DNA of 64,000 bases from Ciona savignyi (GCA_000149265.1 CH003018.1:661789-725788), one strand, 5' to 3'; counted from the stretch's first letter, positions 23,595-35,993 are shown. Numbers and translations: made by a program. Notes: generated by a model not told the origin, from the sequence alone.

Positions 23595-23667
23595 TGGAGG
23601 TGCCGGGTATCAGTTCCGGTACCTCGCTCATGCTAAGCGCGCGCTCTACCATCTGAGCTACACCCCC
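23595..23667 (-). tRNA. tRNA-Ala (AGC), T-arm variant
   Basis: Shares the T-arm TCAGTTCC variant and one anticodon-stem change with 20869 and 32020. All three sit to the left of a SINE-bearing spacer. Confidence 0.65.
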
Positions 23668-24090
23668 GACGGCTCTTTTACAATCGTATTTAATATGTAG
23701 GCGGCAGTTTTGTAGAGGAAATACCATTTAGTTTTCGCTTATGGAATCCTAGTTAAAATCCGTTAAGATATCGTGGAAACGAAGACCGACGAGGTTCTTG
23801 TAATCCTTGTAAAAGCATTTTGAAAAAAAAACATCAACTAAATTTATTATAATTATGGAAATTTAAATTGTCTGAATATCTGGTTTAATATGTAGTAGCT
23901 TTTGTTGTTCTCTTAAATAATAGTATTAAATTTGCAAGTAGATAATATCACACATATATAGTATTCGGTCTTTAGATACCACTTCACACATCGGAAAAGA
24001 CTACCTTCTACCAAATACCACCAATTCCAGCTATAGAGAAAATTTAATTCATTTGAATAGAAATTTTAACAATGCCGTATGCTAAAGGTA

Positions 24091-24393
24091 GGATAGGATA
24101 GGATAGTGATATTCATGTTTATCCCCGTGAATGGGAAAACCTAGGGGGTTATCACACGGGCAATCGTCAGATCACCTCGCGCCCATCGTCGGGTTACCGG
24201 AGCTATTGCAGTGTGTTGTATATGATAGACACGTTCCTTCAATTTGGTAGAACCCATTAATCCGCTGGGTTCAGGCAATGTCCGTAAAGTGCCTTGCCCA
24301 AGGACACAACCGTCTAGCTAGCGACCAGTTTCGCACCTGCAACCTTTCGATTGAAATGCGACGCACTTAACCGCTAGACCATCGGACCGGACA
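24091..24393 (-). mobile_element. tRNA-derived SINE, array copy 2
   Basis: Same site and flanks as copy 1. The tail has one extra GGATAGTG stretch. Near the head it carries ATGCGAC and GGACCGG, shared with copy 3, against AGGCGAC and GGGCCGG in copies 1 and 4. Confidence 0.85.
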
Positions 24394-24499
24394 AGGTAAG
24401 TTATAAAATATTTAACATCATGCGTCTATTAAATGTAACATGAGAAGGGAAATACCGGTTTAAAAAGATGCAGTACTTTGCAAAAAGTATAAGAAAATT

Positions 24500-24572
24500 T
24501 GGAGGTGCCGGGTATCGATCCCGGTACCTCGTGCATGCTAAGCGCGCGCTCTACCATCTGAGCTACGCCCCC
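24500..24572 (-). tRNA. tRNA-Ala (AGC), acceptor mismatch
   Basis: One acceptor-stem pair is broken (U6 to C) and one anticodon-stem base is changed; G3:U70 is kept. Confidence 0.72.
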
Positions 24573-24807
24573 GATTGTTTTTTTACATTCGTCTTTAACA
24601 TATTGGCGACAGTTTTGTAGAGGAAATACCATTTAGTTTTCGTTTAAGGAATCCTAATTAAAATCCGTTAAGAAATCGGTGAAAGGAAGACCGACAAGGT
24701 TCTTGTAATCATTGTAAAATTAAACATCATGCGTCTTTTAAATGTAATATGCCAAGGGAAATAACGGTATATAAAGATGCAGTATTTTGGAAAATTAAAA
24801 GAAAATT

Positions 24808-24829
24808 TGGAGGTGCCGGGTATCGATCC

Positions 24830-24864
<35 letters not shown>

Positions 24865-24880
24865 TCTGAGCTACACCCCC
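24808..24880 (-). tRNA. tRNA-Ala (AGC)
   Basis: Identical to consensus. Confidence 0.92.
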
Positions 24881-25115
24881 CACTGCTTTTCTACAATCGT
24901 CTTTAACATATAGGCGGCAGTTTTGTAGAGGAAATACCATTTAGTTTCCGCTTATGGAATCCTAATTTATATTCGTTAAGAAATTGTTGTAACGAAGACC
25001 GACGAGATTCTTGTAATCATTGTAAAATTAAACATCATGCGTCTATTAAATGTAATATGCCAAGGGAAATAACTGTATATAAAGATGCAGTATTTTGGAA
25101 AATTAAAAGAAAATT

Positions 25116-25137
25116 TGGAGGTGCCGGGTATCGATCC

Positions 25138-25172
<35 letters not shown>

Positions 25173-25188
25173 TCTGAGCTACACCCCC
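25116..25188 (-). tRNA. tRNA-Ala (AGC)
   Basis: Identical to consensus; long spacer follows. Confidence 0.92.
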
Positions 25189-25704
25189 GACTGTTTTTTG
25201 CATTCGTCTTTAACATATTGGCGGCAGTTTTGTAGAGGAAATACCATTTAGTTTTCGCTTATGGAATCCTAATTAAAATCCGTTAAGAAATCGTTGAAAC
25301 GAAGACCGACGAGGTTCTTGTAATCCTTGTAGAAGCATGTTGAAAATAAACATCAAACAAATTTATTATATGGAACTTTAAATTGTCTGAATATCTGGTT
25401 TAATATGTATAGCCTTTGTTGTTCTCTTAAATAATAGTATTAAATTTGCGAGAAGATAATATCACATATATAGTATTCGGTCGTTAGATACCACTGCACA
25501 CATCGGAAAAGACTACCTTCTACCAAATACCACCAATTCCAGCTATAGAGAAAATTTAATTCATTTGAATAGAAACTTTTAACAATGCCGTATGCTAAAG
25601 GTAAGTTATAAAATATTTAACATCATGCGTCTATTAAATGTAACATGAGAAGGGAAATACCGGTTTAAAAAGATGCAGTACTTTGCAAAAAGTAAAAGAA
25701 AATT

Positions 25705-25777
25705 TGGAGGTGCCGGGTATCGATCCCGGTACCTCGCTCATGCTAAGCGCGCGCTCTACCATCTGAGCTACACCCCC
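25705..25777 (-). tRNA. tRNA-Ala (AGC), stem variant
   Basis: One anticodon-stem change, shared with other copies left of a SINE unit; the T arm is normal. Confidence 0.8.
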
Positions 25778-26198
25778 GACGGCTCTTTTACAATCGTATT
25801 TAATATGTAGGCGGCAGTTTTGTAGAGGAAATACCATTTAGTTTTCGCTTATGGAATCCTAGTGAAAATCCGTTAAGATATCGTGGAAACGAAGACCGAC
25901 AAGGTTCTTGTAATCCTTGTAAAAGCATTTTGAAAAAAAAAACATCAACTAAATTTATTATAATTATGGAAATTTAAATTGTCTGAATATCTGGTTTAAT
26001 ATGTATAACTTTTGTTGTTCTCTTAAATAATAGTATTAAATTTGCGAGGAGATAATATCACATATATAGTATTCGGTCTTTAGATACCACTTCACACATC
26101 GGAAAAGACTACCTTCTACCAAATACCACCAATTCCAGCTATAGAGAAAATTTAATTCATTTGAATAGAAATTTTAACAATGCCGTATGCTAAAGGTA

Positions 26199-26494
26199 GG
26201 ATAGGATAGGATATTCATGTTTATCCCCGTGAATGGGAAAACCTAGGGGGTTATCACACGGGCAATCGTCAGATCACCTCGCGCCCATCGTCGGGTTACC
26301 GGAGCTATTGCAGTGTGTTGTATATGATAGACACGTTCCTTCAATTTGGTAGAACCCATTAATCCGCTGGGTTCAGGCAATGTCCGTAAAGTGCCTTGCC
26401 CAAGGACACAACCGTCTAGCTAGCGACCAGTTTCGCACCTGCAACCTTTCGATTGAAATGCGACGCACTTAACCGCTAGACCATCGGACCGGAC
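26199..26494 (-). mobile_element. tRNA-derived SINE, array copy 3
   Basis: Same insertion site and length as copy 1; diagnostic bases group it with copy 2. Confidence 0.85.
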
Positions 26495-26601
26495 AAGGTA
26501 AGTTATAAAATATTTAACATCATGCGTCTATTAAATGTAACATGAGAAGGGAAATACCGGTTTAAAAAGATGCAGTACTTTTCAAAAAGTATAAGAAAAT
26601 T

Positions 26602-26623
26602 TGGAGGTGCCGGGTATCGATCC

Positions 26624-26658
<35 letters not shown>

Positions 26659-26674
26659 TCTGAGCTACACCCCC
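26602..26674 (-). tRNA. tRNA-Ala (AGC)
   Basis: Identical to consensus; right of SINE copy 3. Confidence 0.92.
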
Positions 26675-26908
26675 GATTGTTTTTTACATTCGTCTTTAAT
26701 ATATTGGCGGCAGTTTTGTAGAGGAAATACCATTTAGTTTTCGTTTAAGAAATCCTAATTAAAATCCGTTAAGAAATCGCTGAAAGGAAGACCGACAAGG
26801 TTCTTGTAATCATTGTAAAATTAAACATCATGCGTCTTTTAAATGTAATATGCCAAGGGAAATAACGGTATATATAGATGCAGTATTTTGGAAAATTAAA
26901 AGAATATT

Positions 26909-26930
26909 TGGAGGTGCCGGGTATCGATCC

Positions 26931-26965
<35 letters not shown>

Positions 26966-26981
26966 TCTGAGCTACACCCCC
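26909..26981 (-). tRNA. tRNA-Ala (AGC)
   Basis: Identical to consensus. Confidence 0.92.
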
Positions 26982-27216
26982 CACTGCTTTTCTACAATCG
27001 TCTTTAACATATAGGCGGCAGTTTTGTAGAGGAAATACCATTTTGTTTCCGCTTATGGAATCCTAATTAAAATCCGTTAAGAAATCGTTGAAAGGAAGAC
27101 CGACGAAGTTCTTGTAATCATTGTAAAATTAAACATCATGCGTCTATTAAATGTAACATGCCAAGGGAAATAACTGTATATAAAGATGCAGTATTTTGGA
27201 AAATTAAAAGAAAATT

Positions 27217-27238
27217 TGGAGGTGCCGGGTATCGATCC

Positions 27239-27273
<35 letters not shown>

Positions 27274-27289
27274 TCTGAGCTACACCCCC
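27217..27289 (-). tRNA. tRNA-Ala (AGC)
   Basis: Identical to consensus; long spacer follows. Confidence 0.92.
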
Positions 27290-27805
27290 GACTGTTTTTT
27301 ACATTCGTCTTTAACATATTGGCGGCAGTTTTGTAGAGGAAATACCATTTAGTTTTCGCTTATGGAATCCTAATTAAAATCCGATAAGAAATCGTTGAAA
27401 CGAAGACCGACGAGGTTCTTGTAATCCTTGTAGAAGCATTTTGAAAATAAACATCAAACAAATTTATTATATGAAACTTTAAATTGTCTGAATATCTGGT
27501 TTAATATGTATAGCCTTTGTTGTTCTCTTAAATAATAGTATTAAATTTGCGAGAAGATAATATCACATATATAGTATTCGGTCGTTAGATACCACTGCAC
27601 ACATCGGAAAAGACTACCTTCTACCAAATACCACCAATTCCAGCTATAGAGAAAATTTAATTCATTTGAATAGAAACTTTTAACAATGCCGTATGCTAAA
27701 GGTAAGTTATAAAATATTTAACATCATGCGTCTATTAAATGTAACATGAGAAGGGAAATACCGGTTTAAAAAGATGCAGTACTTTGCAAAAAGTAAAATA
27801 AAATT

Positions 27806-27827
27806 TGGAGGTGCCGGGTATCGATCC

Positions 27828-27862
<35 letters not shown>

Positions 27863-27878
27863 TCTGAGCTACACCCCC
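27806..27878 (-). tRNA. tRNA-Ala (AGC)
   Basis: Identical to consensus. Confidence 0.92.
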
Positions 27879-28112
27879 GATTGTTTTTTACATTCGTCTT
27901 TAACATATTGGCGGCAGTTTTGTAGAGGAAATACCATTTAGTTTTCGTTTAAGGAATCCTAATTAAAATCCGTTAAGAAATCGCTGAAAGGAAGACCGAC
28001 AAGGTTCTTGTAATCATTGTAAAATTAAACATCATGCGTCTTTTAAATGTAATATGCCAAGGGAAATAACGGTATATATAGATGCAGAATTTTGGAAAAT
28101 TAAAAGAAAATT

Positions 28113-28184
28113 TGGAGGTGCCGGGTATCGATTCCGGTACCTCGCGCATGCTAAGCGCGCGGTCTACCATTTGAGCTACACCCC
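28113..28184 (-). pseudogene. Degenerate tRNA-Ala copy, 72 nt
   Basis: Lacks one 5' G, has the B-box G53 change, and has D-arm mismatches. Closely related to the copy at 29276. Confidence 0.6.
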
Positions 28185-28396
28185 GACTGCTTTTCTTCAA
28201 TCGTCTTTAACATATAGGCGGCAGTTTTGTAGAGGAAATACCATTTAGTTTCCGCTTATAGAATCCTAATTTATATTCGTTAAGAAATCGTTGTAACGAA
28301 GACCGACGAGATTTCTGTAATCATTGTAAAATTAAACATCATGCTTCTATTAAATGTAACATGCCAAGGGAAATAACTGTATATAAAGATGCAGCT

Positions 28397-28401
28397 TATC
28401 C

Positions 28402-28436
<35 letters not shown>

Positions 28437-28452
28437 TCTGAGCTACACCCCC
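28397..28452 (-). pseudogene. tRNA-Ala pseudogene, 3' part deleted
   Basis: The acceptor 3' strand and half of the T arm are missing; the junction is GATGCAG-CTTATCCCGG on the plus strand. Different break from the 4546 class. Long spacer follows. Confidence 0.8.
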
Positions 28453-28968
28453 GACTGTTTTTTACATTCGTCTTTAACATATTGGCGGCAGTTTTGTAGA
28501 GGAAATACCATTTAGTTTTCGCTTATGGAATCCTAATTAAAATCCGTTAAGAAATCGTTGAAACGAAGACCGACGAGGTTCTTGTAATCCTTGTAGAAGC
28601 ATTTTGAAAATAAACATCAAACAAATTTATTATATGGAACTTTAAATTGTCTGAATATCTGGTTTAGTATGTATAGCTCTTGTTGTTCTCTTAAATAATA
28701 GTATTAAATTTGCGAGAAGATAATATCACATATATAGTATTCGGTCGTTAGATACCACTGCACACATCGGAAAAGACTACCTTCTACCAAATACCACCAA
28801 TTCCAGCCATAGAGAAAATTTAATTCATTTGAATAGAAACTTTTAACAATGCCGTATGCTAAAGGTAAGTTATAAAATATTTAACATCATGCGTCTATTA
28901 AATGTAACATGAGAAGGGAAATACCGGTTTAAAAAGATGCAGTACTTTGCAAAAAGTAAAAGAAAATT

Positions 28969-28990
28969 TGGAGGTGCCGGGTATCGATCC

Positions 28991-29025
<35 letters not shown>

Positions 29026-29041
29026 TCTGAGCTACACCCCC
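28969..29041 (-). tRNA. tRNA-Ala (AGC)
   Basis: Identical to consensus. Confidence 0.92.
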
Positions 29042-29275
29042 GATTGTTTTTTACATTCGTCTTTAACATATTGGCGGCAGTTTTGTAGAGGAAATACCAT
29101 TTAGTTTTCGTTTAAGGAATCCTAATTAAAATCCGTTAAGAAATCGCTGAAAGGAAGACCGACAAGGTTCTTGTAATCATTGTAAAATTAAACATCATGC
29201 GTCTTTTAAATGTAATATGCCAAGGGAAATAACGGTATATATAGATGCAGTATTTTGGAAAATTAAAAGAAAATT

Positions 29276-29297
29276 TGGAGGTGCCGGGTATCGATTC

Positions 29298-29332
<35 letters not shown>

Positions 29333-29347
29333 TTTGAGCTACACCCC
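29276..29347 (-). pseudogene. Degenerate tRNA-Ala copy, 72 nt
   Basis: Missing one 5' G, B-box G53 altered, D-loop change; sister of 28113 within a duplicated 1.16-kb block. Confidence 0.6.
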
Positions 29348-29582
29348 GACTGCTTTTCTTCAATCGTCTTTAACATATAGGCGGCAGTTTTGTAGAGGAA
29401 ATACCATTTAGTTTCCGCTTATAGAATCCTAATTTATATTCGTTAAGAAATCGTTGTAACGAAGACCGACGAGATTTCTGTAATCATTGTAAAATTAAAC
29501 ATCATGCGTCTATTAAATGTAACATGCCAAGGGAAATAACTGTATATAAAGATGCAGTATTTTGGAAAATTAAAAGAAAATT

Positions 29583-29655
29583 TGGAGGTGCCGGGTATCG
29601 ATCCCGGTACCTCGCGCATGCTAAGCGCGCGGTCTACCTTCTGAGCTACACCCCC
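29583..29655 (-). tRNA. tRNA-Ala (AGC), D-arm variant
   Basis: One D-stem mismatch (as at 20252) and one D-loop change. Confidence 0.72.
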
Positions 29656-29889
29656 GACTGTGTTTCACATTCGTCTTTAACATAATGGCGGCAGTTTTGT
29701 AGAGGAAATACCATTTAGTTTTCGTTTAAGGAATCCTAATTAAAATCCGTTAAGAAATCGCTGAAAGGAAGACCGACAAGGTTCTTGTAATCATTGTAAA
29801 ATTAAACAGCATGCGTCTTTTAAATGTAATATGCCAAGGGAAATAACGGTATATAAAGATGCAGTATTTTGGAAAATTAAAAGAAAATT

Positions 29890-29895
29890 TGGAGG

Positions 29896-29946
<51 letters not shown>

Positions 29947-29962
29947 TCTGAGCTACACCCCC
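29890..29962 (-). tRNA. tRNA-Ala (AGC), T-stem variant
   Basis: One T-stem change (as at 1827 and 20559); otherwise consensus. Confidence 0.8.
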
Positions 29963-30197
29963 CACTGCTTTTCTACAATCGTCTTTAACATATAGGCGGC
30001 AGTTTTGTAGAGGAAATACCATTTAGTTTCCGCTTATGGAATCCTAATTAAAATCCGTTAAGAAATCGTTGAAAGGAAGACCGACGAAGTTCTTGTAATC
30101 ATTGTAAAATTAAACATCATGCGTCTATTAAATGTAACATGCCAAGGGAAATAACTGTATATAAAGATGCAGTATTTTGGAAAATTAAAAGAAAATT

Positions 30198-30219
30198 TGG
30201 AGGTGCCGGGTATCGATCC

Positions 30220-30254
<35 letters not shown>

Positions 30255-30270
30255 TCTGAGCTACACCCCC
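30198..30270 (-). tRNA. tRNA-Ala (AGC)
   Basis: Identical to consensus; long spacer follows. Confidence 0.92.
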
Positions 30271-30787
30271 GACTGTTTTTTACATTCGTCTTTAACATAT
30301 TGGCGGCAGTTTTGTAGAGGAAATACCATTTAGTTTTCGCTTATGGAATCCTAATTAAAATCCGTTAAGAAATCGTTTGAAACGAAGACCGACGAGGTTC
30401 TTGTAATCCTTGTAGAAGCATTTTGAAAATAAACATCAAACAAATTTATTATATGGAACTTTAAATTGTCTGAATATCTGGTTTAATATGTATAGCCTTT
30501 GTTGTTCTCTTAAATTATAGTATTAAATTTGCGAGAAGATAATATCACATATATAGTATTCGGTCGTTAGATACCACTGCACACATCGGAAAAGACTACC
30601 TTCTACCAAATACCACCAATTCCAGCTATAGAGAAAATTTCATTTATTTGAATAGAAACTTTTAACAATGCCGTATGCTAAAGGTAAGTTATAAAATATT
30701 TAACATCATGCGTCTATTAAATGTAACATGAGAAAGGAAATACCGGTTTAAAAAGATGCAGTACTTTGCAAAAAGTAAAAGAAAATT

Positions 30788-30809
30788 TGGAGGTGCCGGG
30801 TATCGATCC

Positions 30810-30844
<35 letters not shown>

Positions 30845-30860
30845 TCTGAGCTACACCCCC
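30788..30860 (-). tRNA. tRNA-Ala (AGC)
   Basis: Identical to consensus. Confidence 0.92.
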
Positions 30861-31094
30861 GATTGTTTTTTACATTCGTCTTTAACATATTGGCGGCAGT
30901 TTTGTAGAGGAAATACCATTTAGTTTTCGTTTAAGGAATCCTAATTAAAATCCGTTAAGAAATCGCTGAAAGGAAGACCGACAAGGTTCTTGTAATCATT
31001 GTAAAATTAAACATCATGCGTCTTTTAAATGTAATATGCCAAGGGAAATAACGGTATATAAAGATGCAGTATTTTGGAATATTAAAAGAAAATT

Positions 31095-31116
31095 TGGAGG
31101 TGCCGGGTATCGATCC

Positions 31117-31151
<35 letters not shown>

Positions 31152-31167
31152 TCTGAGCTACACCCCC
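31095..31167 (-). tRNA. tRNA-Ala (AGC)
   Basis: Identical to consensus. Confidence 0.92.
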
Positions 31168-31402
31168 TACTGCTTTTCTACAATCGTCTTTAACATATAG
31201 GCGGCAGTTTTGTAGAGGAAATACCATTTAGTTTCCGCTTATGGAATCCTAATTAAAATCCGTTAAGAAATCGTTGAAAGGAAGACTGACGAAGTTCTTG
31301 TAATCATTGTAAAATTAAACATCATGCGTCTTTTAAATGTAATATGCCAAGGGAAATAACGGTATATAAAAATGCAGTATTTTGAAATATTAAAATAAAA
31401 TT

Positions 31403-31424
31403 TGGAGGTGTCGGGTATCGATCC

Positions 31425-31459
<35 letters not shown>

Positions 31460-31475
31460 TCTGGGCTACACCCCC
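31403..31475 (-). tRNA. tRNA-Ala (AGC), D- and T-stem variant
   Basis: The outer T-stem pair is broken and one D-stem base is changed. Confidence 0.72.
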
Positions 31476-31710
31476 GACTGCTTTTCATCAATCGTCTTTA
31501 ACATATAGGCGGCAGTTTTGTAGAGAAAATACCATTTAGTTTCCGCTTATGGAATCCTAATTTATATTCGTTAAGAAATCGTTGTAACGAAGACCGACGA
31601 GATTCTTGTAATCATTGTAAAATTAAACATCATGCGTCTATTAAATGTAACATGCCAAGGGAAATAACTGTATATAAAGATGCAGTATTTTGGAAAATTA
31701 AAAGAAAATT

Positions 31711-31732
31711 TGGAGGTGCCGGGTATCGATCC

Positions 31733-31767
<35 letters not shown>

Positions 31768-31783
31768 TCTGAGCTACACCCCC
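31711..31783 (-). tRNA. tRNA-Ala (AGC)
   Basis: Identical to consensus. Confidence 0.92.
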
Positions 31784-32019
31784 GACTGTTCTTCACATTC
31801 GTCTTTAACATATTGGCGGCAGTTTTGTAGAGGAAATACCATTTAGTTTTCGTTTATGCAATCCTAATTAAAATCCGTTAAGAAATCGTTGAAAGGAAGA
31901 CCGACGAGGTTCTTGTAATCCTTGTAAAATTAAACATCATGCGTCTTTTAAATGTAATATGCCAAGGGAAATACCAGTATATAAAGATGTACAGTATTTT
32001 GGAATGTTAAAAGAAAATT

Positions 32020-32092
32020 TGGAGGTGCCGGGTATCAGTTCCGGTACCTCGCTCATGCTAAGCGCGCGCTCTACCATCTGAGCTACACCCCC
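32020..32092 (-). tRNA. tRNA-Ala (AGC), T-arm variant
   Basis: Same T-arm and anticodon-stem variants as 23595; left of SINE copy 4. Confidence 0.65.
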
Positions 32093-32513
32093 GACGGCTC
32101 TTTTACAATCGTATTTAATATGTAGGCGGCAGTTTTGTAGAGGAAATACCATTTAGTTTTCGCTTATGGAATCCTAGTTAAAATCCGTTAAGATATCGTG
32201 GAAACGAAGACCGACGAGGTTCTTGTAATCCTTGTAAAAGCATTTTGAAAAAAAAACATCAACTAAATTTATTATAATTATGGAAATTTAAATTGTCTGA
32301 ATATCTGGTTTAATATGTATAGCTTTTGTTGTTCTCTTAAATAATAGTATTAAATTTGCAAGTAGATAATATCACATATATAGTATTCGGTCTTTAGATA
32401 CCACTTCACACATCGGAAAACACTACCTTCTACCAAATACCACCAATTCCAGCTATAGAGAAAATTTAATTCATTTGAATAGAAACTTTTAACAATGCCG
32501 TATGCTAAAGGTA

Positions 32514-32809
32514 GGATAGGATAGGATATTCATGTTTATCCCCGTGAATGGGAAAACCTAGGGGGTTATCACACGGGCAATCGTAAGATCACCTCGCGCC
32601 CATTGTCGGGTTACCGGAGCTATTGCAGTGTGTTGTATATGATAGACACGTTCCTTCAATTTGGTAGAACCCATTAATCCGCTGGGTTCAGGCAATGTCC
32701 GTAAAGTGCCTTGCCCAAGGACACAACCGTCTAGCTAGCGACCAGTTTCGCACCTGCAACCTTTCGATTGAAAGGCGACGCACTTAACCGCTAGACCATC
32801 GGGCCGGAC
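32514..32809 (-). mobile_element. tRNA-derived SINE, array copy 4
   Basis: Same insertion site as the other array copies; diagnostic bases near the head group it with copy 1. Confidence 0.85.
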
Positions 32810-32916
32810 AAGGTAAGTTATAAAATATTTAACATCATGCGTCTATTAAATGTAACATGAGAAGGGAAATACCGGTTTAAAAAGATGCAGTACTTTGCAA
32901 AAAGTAAAAGAAAATT

Positions 32917-32938
32917 TGGAGGTGCCGGGTATCGATCC

Positions 32939-32973
<35 letters not shown>

Positions 32974-32989
32974 TCTGAGCTACACCCCC
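32917..32989 (-). tRNA. tRNA-Ala (AGC)
   Basis: Identical to consensus. Confidence 0.92.
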
Positions 32990-33227
32990 CACTGCTTTTC
33001 TACAATCGTCTTTAACCTATAGGCGGCAGTTTTGTAGAGGAAATACCATTTAGTTTCCGCTTATGGAATCCTAATTAAAATCCGTTAAGAAATCGTTGAA
33101 AGGAAGACCGACGAAGTTCTTGTAATCATTGTAAAATTAAACATCATGCGTCTTTTAAATATAACATGCCAAGGGAAATACCGGTATATAAAGATGTACA
33201 GTATTGTTGGAATGTTAAAAGAAAATT

Positions 33228-33314
33228 TGGAGGTGCCGGGTATCGATCCCGGTACATCGATCCCGGTACATCGCGCATGCTAAGCGCGCGCTCTACCACC
33301 TGAGCTACACCCCC
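33228..33314 (-). pseudogene. tRNA-Ala copy with 14-nt T-arm duplication
   Basis: CATCGATCCCGGTA is present twice in tandem, adding 14 nt between the T and anticodon arms; the D loop also has one change. Cannot fold as a normal tRNA. Confidence 0.75.
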
Positions 33315-33551
33315 CACTGCTTTTCTACAATCGTCTTTAACATATAGGCGGCAGTTTTGTAGAGGAAATACCATTTAGTTTCCGCTTATGGAATCCTAAT
33401 TAAAATCCGTTAATAAATCGTTGAAAGGAAGACCGACGAAGTTCTTGTAATCATTGTAAAATTAAACATCATGCGTCTATTAAATGTAACATGGCCAAGG
33501 GGAAATAACTGTATATAAAGATGCAGTATTTTGGAAAATTAAAAGAAAATT

Positions 33552-33573
33552 TGGAGGTGCCGGGTATCGATCC

Positions 33574-33608
<35 letters not shown>

Positions 33609-33624
33609 TCTGAGCTACACCCCC
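33552..33624 (-). tRNA. tRNA-Ala (AGC)
   Basis: Identical to consensus; its long spacer is interrupted downstream by the TTAA element. Confidence 0.92.
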
Positions 33625-34073
33625 GATTGTTTTTTACATTCGTCTTTAACATATTGGCGGCAGTTTTGTAGAGGAAATACCATTTAGTTTTCGCTTATGG
33701 AATCCTAATTAAAATCCGTTAAGAAATCGTTGAAACGAAGACCGACGAGGTTCTTGTAATCCTTGTAGAAGCATTTTGAAAATAAACATCAAACAAATTT
33801 ATTATATGGAACTTTAAATTGTCTGAATATCTGGTTTAATATGTATAGCCTTTGTTGTTCTCTTAAATAATAGTATTAAATTTGCGAGAAGATAATATCA
33901 CATATATAGTATTCGGTCGTTAGATACCACTGCACACATCGGAAAAGACTACCTTCTACCAAATACCACCAATTCCAGCTATAGAGAAAATTTAATTCAT
34001 TTGAATAGAAACTTTTAACAATGCCGTATGCTAAAGGTAAGTTATAAAATATTTAACATCATGCGTCTATTAA

Positions 34074-34944
34074 CCCTTTAAAAACGTTAAGAACAAATTT
34101 GTACTTTTTGACATATGCTCATTCAAAATGAAAAATCTCCAAAATTTCTTGTCGAAACTGCTAAAGTTTGGTCTCCCTGGAAAGCTATATGATATATCTT
34201 TTGAAAACAGCAAAATTAAACATAACTTTGCATTTGAAATTTATAAGTAAAGTTTAGTTGAATTTTATGTTTTTTTTGGTCTAATTTTTAGGGAAAATTA
34301 ACACAAAAAAACGTTTTTTTTAATACTACGCTCAAAATGTTTGTTTCATTTAATGTCTCTATGGCAGTTTCGCTTCTTGGGATGTCCCGAATGTGATCTT
34401 ACCAGTTTTTTTTACAGTTTTAGGGGGGTTTTGAGCATCTTTACGGTTGTAGTCTGCAATTTGGTTCAAAGACTTCATTTATAGTTTATTTCATAGAATA
34501 GTAGTAATATAAAGCAATATAGACTTGATAGCAATCTAAACTTCTATTCTAACATTTTTTATAATAAAAAAAACGAAAAAAAATTGCCATGGGTGGACCT
34601 GTAACATGAAATTAGTGACGTAATATTATTTTGATGACGTCATCAAACCAAAATTATAATATAATTGTAGGAAATTTGTTTCTGAGTAACTTTGTAAAAA
34701 TAAGTTAGGCTGTATTGTCAACAGATCAAAAACTATAACATTGTTAAAGAAAGAATATGACGTGGACCCCCAGATAGTGACATCATCAAAAAATAAAAAT
34801 TTCAGACATTTTGGAAATTTTATTTCGAACAACTCTAGTGTTGAACATTTTGCTCTAATTATAACACGAGAGGCGCTAGAGCACTACAAAGCGGACTCGG
34901 TCAAAACGCGCAAACTGCGCAAAAACAATCTCGTTTCTAAAGGG
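34074..34944. mobile_element. Non-autonomous TTAA-flanked inverted-repeat element (piggyBac-like MITE)
   Basis: An 871-bp insertion splits a long spacer at TCTATTAAATG, a junction intact in every other copy. TTAA is duplicated on both sides (34070-34073 and 34945-34948). The ends are inverted: CCCTTTA-A-AAACG on the left and CCCTTTA-G-AAACG read inward from the right. TTAA target choice and CCC-starting ends are the hallmarks of the piggyBac superfamily. The inside has only short ORFs and no transposase. An internal TGACGTCATCA palindrome is present. Confidence 0.8.
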
Positions 34945-35015
34945 TTAAATGTAACATGAGAAGGGAAATACCGGTTTAAAAAGATGCAGTACTTTGCAAA
35001 AAGTAAAAGAAAATT

Positions 35016-35037
35016 TTGAGGTGCCGGGTATCGATCC

Positions 35038-35072
<35 letters not shown>

Positions 35073-35088
35073 TCTGAGCTACACCCCC
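35016..35088 (-). tRNA. tRNA-Ala (AGC), terminal pair lost
   Basis: C72 is A, so the G1:C72 pair is broken; otherwise consensus. Confidence 0.75.
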
Positions 35089-35323
35089 CACTGCTTTTCT
35101 ACATTCGTCTTTAACATATAGGCGGCAGTTTTGTAGAGGAAATACCATTTAGTTTCCGCTTATGGAATCCTAATTAAAATCCGTTAAGAAATCGTTGAAA
35201 GGAAGACCGACGAAGTTCTTGTAATCATTGTAAAATTAAATATCATGCGTCTATTAAATGTAACATGCCAAGGGAAATAACTGTATATAAAGATGCAGTA
35301 TTTTGGAAAATTAAAAGAAAATT

Positions 35324-35345
35324 TGGAGGTGCCGGGTATCGATCC

Positions 35346-35380
<35 letters not shown>

Positions 35381-35396
35381 TCTGAGCTACACCCCC
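35324..35396 (-). tRNA. tRNA-Ala (AGC)
   Basis: Identical to consensus. Confidence 0.92.
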
Positions 35397-35630
35397 GACT
35401 GTTTTTCACATTCGTCTTTAACATATTGGCGGCAGTTTTGTAGAGGAAATACCATTTAGTTTTCGTTTATGCAATCCTAATTAAAATCCGTTAAGAAATC
35501 GTTGAAAGAAAGACCGACGAGGTTCTTGTAATCCTTGTAAAATTAAATATCATGCGTCTATTGAATGTAATATGCCAAGGGAAATAACGGTATATAAAAA
35601 TGCAGTATTTTGAAATATTAAAAGAAAATT

Positions 35631-35652
35631 TGGAGGTGCCGGGTATCGATCC

Positions 35653-35687
<35 letters not shown>

Positions 35688-35703
35688 TCTGAGCTACACC
35701 CCC
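35631..35703 (-). tRNA. tRNA-Ala (AGC)
   Basis: Identical to consensus. Confidence 0.92.
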
Positions 35704-35938
35704 GACTGCTTTTCTTCAATCTTCTTTAACATATTGGCGGCAGTTTTGTAGAGGAAATACCATTTAGTTTCCGCTTATGGAATCCTAATTAAAATCCGTT
35801 AAGAAATCGTTGAAAGGAAGACCGACGAAGTTCTTGTAATCATTATAAAATTAAACATCATGCGTCCTTTAAATGTAATATGCCAAGGGAAATAACGGTA
35901 TATAAAAATGCAGTATTTTGAAATATTAAAAGAAAATT

Positions 35939-35960
35939 TGGAGGTGCCGGGTATCGATCC

Positions 35961-35993
<33 letters not shown>

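Noticed and set aside
34741..34959. Short ORFs inside the TTAA element
   Set aside because: No transposase motif; they overlap on opposite strands and one runs into the array repeat.
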